Shown: in pieces, positions 1 through 6,222 of the stretch
Position numbering within the stretch: the first letter of the stretch is position 1
Layout: every line of letters starts with the position of its first letter
Origin: a virus
Reading direction: 5' to 3' (one strand)
Virus record (IMG/VR): IMGVR_UViG_3300023215_000567
Span: 1-22,218 of that record
DNA length: 22,218 bases
Position numbers and translations under genes: made by a program
The notes under the pieces: generated by a model
Told to the model about the DNA's origin: nothing
The model's database searches: none
The model's input: the letters and a program-made list of their open reading frames with translations, nothing else

Positions 1-324
1 AGCAGCTAATTGACCGCTTGCATTTACTGTTAATTCTGCTTGGTCTGCATAGTTACCAATAGCAGCTAGTGCTTGGTATTCTTGCTCAGGCTCTAAACGG
101 TATTGAATACCTGTTTCATCTGCCGCATACGCTGTTTCAATATCACGCTCTAAAAAGCGCGGGTTAGATAAAAGCAATAAACGACCTAGGCCATCAGCAG
201 CAGTTACAACTTTACCGCTTGCAGCTTTGGTTACGAAAGTACCAGGTAAGTATGCACCGGTAACTTGTAGATTAAGTGTTTCAGGTTCGCGCTCTACAGG
301 GCCACGATAAATCACATTAGCCAT
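1..324 (-). CDS. Probable capsid decoration or head structural protein (3' end beyond window)
   Basis: The gene reads leftward off the window edge; 108 codons are visible, starting MANVIYRGPVEREPETLNL. Its ATG overlaps the stop of the DUF2213 gene by one base (TAATG), so the two are translationally coupled. The visible part is rich in beta-prone, Gly/Ala/Thr-rich segments (VTGAYLPGTFVTKAASGKVV, then AADGLGRLLLLSNPRF), with no signal peptide or membrane segment. Small proteins of this kind commonly sit directly after the prohead protease/scaffold gene and before the major capsid gene, and act as head decoration or cement proteins. The functional name is inferred from position and general sequence character; no catalytic motif is visible. 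The C-terminus and true length are unknown. Confidence 0.6.
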   Translation of the reverse strand, partial: MANVIYRGPVEREPETLNLQVTGAYLPGTFVTKAASGKVVTAADGLGRLLLLSNPRFLERDIETAYAADETGIQYRLEPEQEYQALAAIGNYADQAELTVNASGQLAA

Positions 325-1475
325 TATTTATCACCTTCTAAGCCAGCGTTTAAATCAACAGAGTCAAAACCATCATCAATCTTAGCGTTGGTTTGAGCTG
401 TGCGTTTTTGTGGTGCACCGTAACCGCTTGCAACATACTCAGTAGAGTTAGCAGCTAAGAATGATTTAGCAGCATCTAAGCCCATAGCTTTTGCAGCGTC
501 TTTGTTGATGCCCATTTTAAGCGCTTCAACTTGATCAGCGATAGAGTCGAGCTCCTGCTCAGCGTTTGCAGTTAGTTTAGATTCAAGCGTATTTACTTTA
601 GCTACAAGGTCTTTAGCCCAAGCTGGTGTTTCTTCGCTGTTAGTTTGTGGTTCTTGTGCAGGCTCTTTTGGGGCTTGCAATTCATTGTAGGCTAACAACA
701 AAGCATCTTCATCAAGGCCGTTCACCTTAATGCCTGCCGCTTTTAGTTTGGCCTCGATTAAATTACGCATAGCGCGTTCTCCGTCTTGGTTGATTAAATC
801 AGTGTTATTGTAACTGTTTTGGTTATCGTTAGCAAAAAGCGCCTTTAGCTTGTTTGCTACTTTGTCAATGAAGTTGTCGCTTGGCTCGTCTTTGTCTGCT
901 AATGGCTTTTCAATATCATCAATATTAATTACTGATACGTCCTCGCCATTAAAGCGCATAACGGTTGAATCACCACCAGCTGGTTTTTCTGATTCGTGCA
1001 ACATGGCAAGGTGGTCAAAGTTCATGTTTCTAGCTACCATATCGTAGCCATCACCACTTTCATTATTAGCTTCAAAGGTTAAGCCCGTAGATAATCCTAT
1101 CGGCAATCCCTTATCTAATCTATTGGCAAAATACTCACCCTCTTCTGTAGAGCGAAGTTTTTTCTCATCAATAGAAGAGTCAGAGTACCAAATGCCATCT
1201 TTGCTGTAAGTTTTATTAACCTTGCCGCCAGAGTAAAAGTCTATGCCTTCTGGAGAGAATATAGATACATTTCTACCTTCACCGTCAGCAGGGTGTGTTA
1301 ATGATATTGGCTTACCAATCATTGTAGGCATGCCTTTAGAGTTCTCATCCTCTGGATATAAAACCCTATTCATTTTAGCCCCGTTGACAGTGATTGGCAT
1401 GCCCTTAATTAAGTACTTACCATTCTCTTTAGCAACGGAGGCTTTATTTGTATTTGTCAGCAGTATTACGCGCAT
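324..1475 (-). CDS. DUF2213 protein, probable prohead protease with scaffold-like C-terminus
   Basis: 383 residues. The N-terminal 170 residues match the DUF2213 pattern: KGMPITVNGAKMNRVLYPED near the start, TMIGKPISLTHPADGEGRNV, then GLSTGLTFEANN around 127-137 and NMNFDHLAMLHE around 150-161. DUF2213 proteins lie between the portal and capsid genes of many siphophages and are thought to be head maturation proteases; His155 and Ser129 are candidate catalytic residues (inference). Residues 230-340 are Glu/Ala/Lys/Leu-rich and likely coiled coil, as expected of an internal scaffold domain. The ATG directly follows the T tract of a terminator. GAGG in the 3' arm of that hairpin is spaced 7 bases from it and can serve as ribosome binding site. 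An internal Met26 is a less favoured alternative start. Confidence 0.85.
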   Translation of the reverse strand: MRVILLTNTNKASVAKENGKYLIKGMPITVNGAKMNRVLYPEDENSKGMPTMIGKPISLTHPADGEGRNVSIFSPEGIDFYSGGKVNKTYSKDGIWYSDSSIDEKKLRSTEEGEYFANRLDKGLPIGLSTGLTFEANNESGDGYDMVARNMNFDHLAMLHESEKPAGGDSTVMRFNGEDVSVINIDDIEKPLADKDEPSDNFIDKVANKLKALFANDNQNSYNNTDLINQDGERAMRNLIEAKLKAAGIKVNGLDEDALLLAYNELQAPKEPAQEPQTNSEETPAWAKDLVAKVNTLESKLTANAEQELDSIADQVEALKMGINKDAAKAMGLDAAKSFLAANSTEYVASGYGAPQKRTAQTNAKIDDGFDSVDLNAGLEGDK

Positions 1476-1503
1476 AAAAAAGCCTCGTGATTAACATGAG
1501 GCT
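1476..1503 (-). terminator. Rho-independent terminator abutting the DUF2213 start codon
   Basis: Read on the minus strand, AGCCTCATG, loop TTAAT, CACGAGGCT form a nine-pair stem (one G-T pair), followed at once by a T tract and then the ATG. It would stop transcripts arriving from the small-gene block above 1540. The 3' arm carries GAGG, the likely Shine-Dalgarno sequence of the next gene, so the intact hairpin would also hide that site. A closely similar structure precedes the portal gene at 21240-21269. Confidence 0.8.
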
Positions 1504-1504
1504 A

Positions 1505-1519
1505 ATTGTATCATTTATT
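1505..1519 (-). promoter_or_regulatory. Putative late promoter, copy 1 (AATAAATGATACAAT)
   Basis: The 15-mer AATAAATGATACAAT on the minus strand is identical to the one at 21225-21239 on the plus strand. It contains TGATACAAT, a good extended -10 element (TG-N-TACAAT). No convincing -35 is visible, so it may need an activator. A start site 6-8 bases downstream would fall within the 5' arm of the adjoining terminator, so transcripts begun here would lack the full hairpin and escape termination. The repetition is seen directly; the promoter function is inferred. Confidence 0.5.
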
Positions 1520-1539
1520 TTATTTGTGTGTTAGCTGAG

Positions 1540-1731
1540 CTAGATTTTGTTTAGTTGTCTAATATGAACTATCCTTGGGTCATTTTTGCATGCAATTCTC
1601 TTTACCTTTAAAATAACATTATTAACACTAACATCATCTTCTACAGTGATAGAGCCATCAACAAACCTCTCCTTGCGAGCACCGTCAGTCATGGTACTAA
1701 CGACCGCACCAGAATAAAAATAAGTAACCAT
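1540..1731 (-). CDS. Small hypothetical protein (63 aa)
   Basis: The protein begins MVTYFYSGAVVSTMTDGARK and ends in a basic stretch. An upstream in-frame ATG at 1743 exists, but GGAGGT ends about six bases before the ATG at 1731, which decides the start. It lies one base after the stop of the preceding 47-residue gene. The predicted fold is mainly beta: alternating hydrophobic residues at SITVEDDVSVNNVILKVKRI suggest a small beta domain. I do not recognise the family. It is the last gene of the small-gene block before the terminator at 1476-1503. Confidence 0.65.
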   Translation of the reverse strand: MVTYFYSGAVVSTMTDGARKERFVDGSITVEDDVSVNNVILKVKRIACKNDPRIVHIRQLNKI

Positions 1732-1732
1732 A

Positions 1733-1876
1733 CTAACCTCCATTACCTTTTAAAGCTTTTTCATAATTAGCTATCTCTTTCTCAATCATAGCCACTTTCA
1801 ACTCATTGCCAAGTTTAGCATGCGCAATAACTTTAGCTTTAAGTGTTTCTATTTGCTGTTTGTAAAATTCGTTCAT
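1733..1876 (-). CDS. Small coiled-coil-like protein (47 aa)
   Basis: It encodes MNEFYKQQIETLKAKVIAHA and so on, ending KALKGNGG and a TAG stop. It is almost entirely helical, charged and lysine-rich, with no cysteines or membrane segment. Its ATG overlaps the stop of the upstream 71-residue gene as ATGA, and GGAGGG lies just before it. The gene's own last codons supply the GGAGG ribosome binding site of the next gene, a tight coupling that supports it being real. Function unknown. Confidence 0.6.
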   Translation of the reverse strand: MNEFYKQQIETLKAKVIAHAKLGNELKVAMIEKEIANYEKALKGNGG

Positions 1877-2088
1877 TTACCCTCCACCAATTCAATAATC
1901 ATCTTTATGTCTGATAGTGAGCGATCCATATTCACAATGTCCACCTGCACCCATTCACGCAAACCTTTAGAGTAAAAATAATTATACATACCACCGTATT
2001 TAGCATAATCACCTTCGTCATCGATGTGTGTAGCACCCTCTGGAGCATTATCAATTATCGCCTTCAACTCTTCTAATGACTCACTCAT
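1873..2088 (-). CDS. Small 'APEGATH'-type phage protein (71 aa)
   Basis: The start MSESLEELKAIIDNAPEGAT is preferred because GAGGGG lies about ten bases upstream; a longer in-frame extension to 2184 has no ribosome binding site and would overlap most of the preceding gene. The layout is an N-terminal helix, the APEGATH motif, an aromatic middle (YNYFYSKGLREWVQ) and a C-terminal SLSDIKMIIELVEG helix. Small proteins with this layout are common in tailed phages and have no established function. A related layout is seen at 7809-8069 and in the N-terminus of the 3668-4681 product, so this seems to be a local paralogous family. It overlaps its neighbours on both sides. Confidence 0.7.
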   Translation of the reverse strand: MSESLEELKAIIDNAPEGATHIDDEGDYAKYGGMYNYFYSKGLREWVQVDIVNMDRSLSDIKMIIELVEGK

Positions 2089-2263
2089 AACTATTAAACC
2101 CCTCTTTAGGTATTTCGCACCAACCTGTGACGCGGTTAATTGGATATAGACCACTATAAAAGCGGTCATTCTTGTATATTGCAACTATGTAGCCGTGATG
2201 ATTGCCTTCGTTGTCATTATAGCTGCATAGTAATGGTTTGTTAGTTGGTATCACTTTTTGCAT
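2081..2263 (-). CDS. Small hypothetical protein (60 aa)
   Basis: The product starts MQKVIPTNKPLLCSYNDNEG and is rich in aromatic residues (GYIVAIYKNDRFYSGLYPIN, then GWCEIP). This suggests a small beta-barrel-like or substrate-binding fold, but I do not recognise a family. It overlaps the end of the DUF3310 gene by 13 bases and the next gene by 8, typical of translationally coupled phage genes. No strong Shine-Dalgarno sequence is seen, so the start relies on coupling. Confidence 0.6.
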   Translation of the reverse strand: MQKVIPTNKPLLCSYNDNEGNHHGYIVAIYKNDRFYSGLYPINRVTGWCEIPKEGFNSYE

Positions 2264-3093
2264 AGATGCTTATGCTCATCGTACAGCTCAACATACTTAT
2301 CACTTTTAGCAATCTCTTGCTCTAGCTCATCCTTGTTGCCAGCTCTAAGTCTATACTTAATACGATTACCTAAGCAATAACCTTTAAACTGCTCACGAGT
2401 CATTGAGCTGGCTATAATTTCGATAACCTCGACACCATCAAAGAATTGATAGTGTGATGGTTTATTTACTACATCTTCACTTTCAAGCTGCTCTTTAACT
2501 TTATCGATTGCGCTTTTAAATGACTCACTACCGATATCATAAGGCTGAAAGTTACCCATCTTCTCCTCACTTCTGCTAATCACCCCAAAACCAAATCGGT
2601 CAATAAAATCATCTTCAATATGCTGCCTATTATACGCTTTCTTCAACTCGCCTATTGCCATTATTTGTGAGTAGGTTAGTTTGCGTTTTTTACCAACATG
2701 CCATTCAGCGGCTTGGTTTAGCTCGCTCGACCATATCAATATATTATCGTCATCTAAATCACTGTACTCAAAACATGAATCAAACCCAAAATCAGCCCCG
2801 CAAAGTTTAAACACTTCAACCACATCATTATACTTCTGCTCAGTATCAAGCTCTGAGGCTTCGATGTAATCACCTTGCTTTATGGTGTTTAGTTGGAAGT
2901 CTTTTGCATGGTTGGTTATGCCGTAAAATGAATACAACCTGTCTCCGCCAAAGTTTTGCAGTTGGTATCTTTTGTCGCCATCTGTAGAGTTAGCAAGCCA
3001 CTGCTCACCATCCGCAAAGCACACTGCACCTTCTTGCCATTCAATAGCAGGGTTAACATTACCAACACCGCCAATTATATAATTCGTACTCAT
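2251..3093 (-). CDS. DUF3310-domain protein with a novel N-terminal region (280 aa)
   Basis: The last 70 residues match DUF3310 (SaV1-like): VNKPSHYQFFDGVEVIEII, then a Gly-Asn-x-x-Lys-Tyr motif in LGNRIKYRLRAGNKDELEQE, and a closing helix AKSDKYVELYDEHKH. DUF3310 proteins are widespread in phages and often annotated as nucleotide-kinase-like without proof. The first 200 residues are unusual for this domain, which often stands alone: they contain an aromatic, acidic segment and a YSQIMAIGELKKAYN helix. The ATG at 3093 is chosen over a GTG three bases upstream because AGGAG then has a 7-base spacing; it overlaps the upstream stop as TGATG. The gene belongs to the 1540-3553 leftward block. Confidence 0.8.
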   Translation of the reverse strand: MSTNYIIGGVGNVNPAIEWQEGAVCFADGEQWLANSTDGDKRYQLQNFGGDRLYSFYGITNHAKDFQLNTIKQGDYIEASELDTEQKYNDVVEVFKLCGADFGFDSCFEYSDLDDDNILIWSSELNQAAEWHVGKKRKLTYSQIMAIGELKKAYNRQHIEDDFIDRFGFGVISRSEEKMGNFQPYDIGSESFKSAIDKVKEQLESEDVVNKPSHYQFFDGVEVIEIIASSMTREQFKGYCLGNRIKYRLRAGNKDELEQEIAKSDKYVELYDEHKHLCKK

Positions 3094-3416
3094 CACTCTA
3101 CTCCTATATTAAAATCATCTGCCATTTCAGATAGCAAACCGCATATTTCATTTTGCACAATTGCCATTACGTTATCACGACAATCAAAACATTCCTCACC
3201 GCTTAACCAAGATATTATTTCACCTTTCATGCTATCCAGCCCCATAATATCTTCCATAACATTATCAAGCGAGATAAAAGCCTCCTTGCTCTTTGGCGTA
3301 CTACGGTCATATTGTACTTGATGGTTTAAAACCAACTCAGCCGCACCGTGAATCCAATCCACTCGATCAATATTTGTTGCAGCTTCTGCCGCTTCTGTTG
3401 CTGTTATTGTTTGCAT
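3093..3416 (-). CDS. Hypothetical acidic protein (107 aa)
   Basis: It starts MQTITATEAAEAATNIDRVD and is acidic and mostly helical. It has a Cys pair (ECFDC) near residues 77-81 and a C-terminal EICGLLSEMADDFNIG, but not enough ligands for a clear zinc site. It overlaps both neighbours by single bases (TAATG upstream, TGATG downstream), so it is clearly part of the operon. I do not recognise the family. Confidence 0.7.
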   Translation of the reverse strand: MQTITATEAAEAATNIDRVDWIHGAAELVLNHQVQYDRSTPKSKEAFISLDNVMEDIMGLDSMKGEIISWLSGEECFDCRDNVMAIVQNEICGLLSEMADDFNIGVE

Positions 3417-3553
3417 TATTCTACCAACTCCTCATCAGGGTCATTCTTTTCACTACACTCAATGTGAGCATCGCAACCATTTCTCAGATTTACAACTTCA
3501 TCACTTGGGGTTACCTCCCCTCCGCAAAAATAACATTCACTATATAAAATCAT
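3416..3553 (-). CDS. Small zinc-finger-like protein (45 aa), first gene of leftward block
   Basis: The gene encodes MILYSECYFCGGEVTPSDEV and ends DPDEELVE. Cys-x2-Cys near residues 7-10 and His-x3-Cys near residues 29-33 form a plausible single treble-clef or zinc-finger site. It is the first gene of the leftward block ending at 1540, just downstream of a minus-strand promoter candidate at 3586-3615, and its stop overlaps the next ATG. Such tiny zinc proteins are common in phage early regions; the function is unknown. Confidence 0.65.
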   Translation of the reverse strand: MILYSECYFCGGEVTPSDEVVNLRNGCDAHIECSEKNDPDEELVE

Positions 3554-3585
3554 TTTTAAACCCCTAAATTATTAAACTTCCAGCT

Positions 3586-3615
3586 AACTATAATATTAAA
3601 ATCAATTATTGACAA
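3586..3615 (-). promoter_or_regulatory. Promoter candidate for the 1540-3553 block
   Basis: On the minus strand TTGTCA (3610-3615) is followed after 18 bases by TATAGT (3586-3591). An alternative -10, TATTAT, lies three bases nearer. The -35 overlaps the -35 of the divergent plus-strand promoter, so RNA polymerase could probably occupy only one at a time. Confidence 0.5.
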
Positions 3616-3636
3616 GTGTTATTTTTAGTTTATTAT
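3609..3636 (+). promoter_or_regulatory. Promoter candidate for the 3668-4681 gene
   Basis: A perfect TTGACA (3609-3614), 16 bases, and TATTAT (3631-3636) form a strong sigma-70-type promoter about 30 bases before the coding start. It is divergent from, and overlaps, the leftward promoter on the other strand. Confidence 0.6.
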
Positions 3637-3667
3637 TTGGGATGTAAATTAATTAATGGAGAGTTAC

Positions 3668-4681
3668 ATGAATAAGCAAAAAGCAATACAGATAATAAAA
3701 GATGCGCCTGATGATTGGGAATATTTCGCCACATCAAATGAAAGGTTTTATACAAAGGCTTCTGATAGATGGTTCTTTCATTCCGGTAGTAGGTGGTTAG
3801 AGTGTGAGAAATTAACACCACTATACTCATCACGAGCAAGCATGATAACCAAATCAGAAATACTTAAAATAGCAGAAGGTGAAGAGATGAAATATCCGTA
3901 TATAGGTGGAATAGACAGCGACTGTAAAACACTATTTTTAGATGAGTGTTACGGAATAGCGATGGAGCATAATCAATTGGATATTACTGGGATTCCTGAG
4001 CACGCTTGGAGTGAGAGACAGTTCAAAAACATAACCCACGAATACCTACAAAACACCTATGGCGAAGTGGTGTCTCCTGAGCATGCTGAGTTTATTGTTG
4101 AGCTTGCTGAGTTGCATGGGTTTGTAATTGGGTGCTCATCATCTAACCCGATGGTTTTTGAGTTTTCTGGTGACTCAATAAATACTTATTCAATAGAGCC
4201 AGAGTTATTCGCTTACAATGATGAATCAAAACAAATAACAATCCCGCTACCACCTAAAGCCGACCCACTAAAAAACGCCGGTGACAATCTTATTTTGGGT
4301 TGCGAGCAAGACTTTAAAAAAGCCAGAGCTGTAGCTAGTGATTTGCGCAAAGATATGCGCTGTAGTGATGAGTTACCTTCTAAAGCTGATGAGTGGCCGC
4401 AGGTTGGCTCAACTGTCAGATGGTGCAATGGGACATACGGAGGCGAAGTAAAAGCCTTAGATGGTGGCTTTGCGTGGGTTAAAAGTAATCTAGGTGATCA
4501 TTACGTTACCGAGTATATAGAAAAGCTGCAAAAACCAAAAACGCCAGATGAAGAGTTGCGTGATGATATTGAGTTAATCATAAAAGAATCCCTTGATGAG
4601 GATTACTCTCCTAGCGCAAATGCTGAGCATATAAGAGATGAAATACTAAGCAGATACAACATAACCAAAAAGCCGCAATAG
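3668..4681 (+). CDS. Multi-segment hypothetical phage protein (337 aa)
   Basis: The start MNKQKAIQIIKDAPDDWEYF at 3668 is chosen because GGAGAG lies at 3658-3663; the ATG at 3656 precedes that site. The first 75 residues repeat the layout of the small APEGATH-type proteins (II-x-DAP, aromatic middle with two Trp, closing ITKSEILKIAEG helix). The centre is rich in Glu, Leu and His (EHAEFIVELAELHGFVIG), and the C-terminus has a small beta segment (VGSTVRWCNGTYGGEV) then TPDEELRDDIELIIKES. Proteins of this patchwork type occur in tailed phages with unknown function. It is the only plus-strand gene among leftward genes and has its own promoter. A terminator serving the opposite strand overlaps its last codons. 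Confidence 0.75.
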   Translation: MNKQKAIQIIKDAPDDWEYFATSNERFYTKASDRWFFHSGSRWLECEKLTPLYSSRASMITKSEILKIAEGEEMKYPYIGGIDSDCKTLFLDECYGIAMEHNQLDITGIPEHAWSERQFKNITHEYLQNTYGEVVSPEHAEFIVELAELHGFVIGCSSSNPMVFEFSGDSINTYSIEPELFAYNDESKQITIPLPPKADPLKNAGDNLILGCEQDFKKARAVASDLRKDMRCSDELPSKADEWPQVGSTVRWCNGTYGGEVKALDGGFAWVKSNLGDHYVTEYIEKLQKPKTPDEELRDDIELIIKESLDEDYSPSANAEHIRDEILSRYNITKKPQ

Positions 4682-4686
4682 CGGCT
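4666..4686 (-). terminator. Rho-independent terminator for the terminase transcript
   Basis: On the minus strand AGCCGC, loop TATT, GCGGCT is followed by TTTTT. It lies about 100 bases past the terminase stop and overlaps the final codons and stop of the plus-strand gene ending at 4681. The T tract is on the minus strand only, so it acts on the leftward terminase operon. Confidence 0.75.
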
Positions 4687-4698
4687 AAGGATTTAATT

Positions 4699-4794
4699 AT
4701 GAATAAGTACGTTAGAAAAACACTTTAGGTTTTAGGTATCTTACTTTTAACTATTGTATGCATGGGCTTTATGCTTGCGCTAAGTACGCTATAA
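4699..4794 (+). pseudogene. Tiny membrane-protein frame interrupted by an in-frame amber codon
   Basis: AAGGA, seven bases, then ATG open a frame reading MNKYVRKTL, a TAG codon at 4726-4728, then VLGILLLTIVCMGFMLALST and one more Leu before TAA. Read through, this is a 31-residue protein with a basic N-terminus and one membrane helix. As written, only nine residues are made. It follows the 3668-4681 gene closely and ends overlapping the terminase stop on the other strand. It could be a decayed gene, a read-through gene or chance hydrophobic sequence. Confidence 0.4.
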
Positions 4795-6222
4795 CCACGC
4801 ATCGTAAGGATTGCTGTCTCGTGTGGTAAATGCCATTATCACAGCCTCAAGCACATTGGGGCTGCTTACTCCACGCTTCTTCATCTTGTCTTTAGGCTCA
4901 ACACGTAACTTACCATTTAAATACTCGCGCCTAGGTTGGCTAGCTTCACCTTTAATCTTACTCAAAACTTTCTCTGGTATTTTATCGCTATCAAAGCTAA
5001 TTAACTTATCTGCATCGTATGGCTTGCCGTTTCTAGCCTTCCATGCGTTGTAACAGCGGTCGCGTAAATTCCAATAGTCTTGCGCTTTGATGTTAGTAAA
5101 CATATCCTTGTTTGTGCGGTCTATGCCATGTTCAGCATTGATTGTCTCTACTCGATAACCCTCTTGGTAAAAATCATCAGGGTTAGCGACTGAGCCAGAT
5201 GCGTAATAAGCCGTTATTGCAGGTGGCTTTTTACTGCTTAATTCCATGCGTTCTACTTCATTGCGTAATTCACCCTTAGCGCCAGCACCTACGCCGATAG
5301 CATCAAATATAATCTCTTCTACGCCGTAGCTAATTGAATCATGCCACACGTGATTAGCAGCGCTATTTGGGTCTGTATCTTTCCACTCTTCAAGACCCTC
5401 AACAATCCAGCCGTGAACATATGCAACTGCGTTATAATCTGCGCCCTCATCGGCTACATCGAATCCAGCAACCTTACCGCCGCTTGGTTTAATACCTAGC
5501 TCTTTATGCAAATCGATAGTAGCAGCAAACCATTTAGGCGGGATGATAGCTAAATCAGAGTTTGCAACCGGTTCGCCTAGGTAAACGTGGGCGTGTAGGT
5601 CTGGGTCATTCTCTTTCATAAGCTCAAGATCATCTTGAAGTTCGGGTGGGAATCTTGGGTTATCAGTGTAATTTATTTTCTTAGTGATGCAGTATCGTTT
5701 GCCATTTTTGTAGTCAGGGTAGTACCTCTCGGTAACAAACATTTTATAGGTAGCATCAAGCGGGCTTTCAGGGTTGAATGAAACGAATATTTCGCTACCT
5801 TCTTTTCGTAAGGTCGGGATGAGGAACTTCCATGATTCGGCGCTAACGTTTGCCGCTTCTTCTACCCAAGCACAATCAAAGTTAGAATAGCCCTTTAGTT
5901 TTTGCTGGTTGCGCATCAAGCCCTCAAACTTAAAAACGCCGCCAGAGGTTAAACACTGTATTTCAGTCCGAAGTATATTGAAGTGTTCGCCTAGGTCGCG
6001 CCTGTGTATTTCTTCTATAATTTCCTGCATTACAGAATCTTCTATAGACTTTTGTATTTCCCGCAAGCAAACAACACGCCAGCCATTATATAGGCAGTTG
6101 GTAACCAGCAAGGTAACGAAGAATCTTGTTTTCCCGCTACCTCGACCGCCATATGCTACTTTAAAACGAGCGCTTTGCAGGTACTCTTTAAAGCATGGGA
6201 ACACTTCTATATTTTCACTCAT
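4789..6222 (-). CDS. terL: Terminase large subunit
   Basis: 477 residues, normal for the family. It packages concatemeric DNA into proheads using ATP and cuts it. The ATPase domain has a Walker A loop GGRGSGKT (25-32), Walker B in CAWVEEA (117-123) and a coupling motif near VSFNPES (147-153). The C-terminal RNase-H-like nuclease has Asp255 in GFDVADEG, Asp307 in IIFDAIGVG and Glu459 in SPNVLEAVI, as in Terminase_3-type (P22/SPP1-like) enzymes. The start overlaps the HNH gene stop as ATGA and shows no strong ribosome binding site, so coupling is likely. It follows the small terminase and HNH genes on the same strand and is closed by a terminator at 4666-4686. Confidence 0.95.
   Translation of the reverse strand: MSENIEVFPCFKEYLQSARFKVAYGGRGSGKTRFFVTLLVTNCLYNGWRVVCLREIQKSIEDSVMQEIIEEIHRRDLGEHFNILRTEIQCLTSGGVFKFEGLMRNQQKLKGYSNFDCAWVEEAANVSAESWKFLIPTLRKEGSEIFVSFNPESPLDATYKMFVTERYYPDYKNGKRYCITKKINYTDNPRFPPELQDDLELMKENDPDLHAHVYLGEPVANSDLAIIPPKWFAATIDLHKELGIKPSGGKVAGFDVADEGADYNAVAYVHGWIVEGLEEWKDTDPNSAANHVWHDSISYGVEEIIFDAIGVGAGAKGELRNEVERMELSSKKPPAITAYYASGSVANPDDFYQEGYRVETINAEHGIDRTNKDMFTNIKAQDYWNLRDRCYNAWKARNGKPYDADKLISFDSDKIPEKVLSKIKGEASQPRREYLNGKLRVEPKDKMKKRGVSSPNVLEAVIMAFTTRDSNPYDAWL

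Noticed and set aside
2956-3547. Plus-strand frames of 84 and 121 codons
   Set aside because: They lie opposite well-supported coupled minus-strand genes, lack ribosome binding sites and show no family features.
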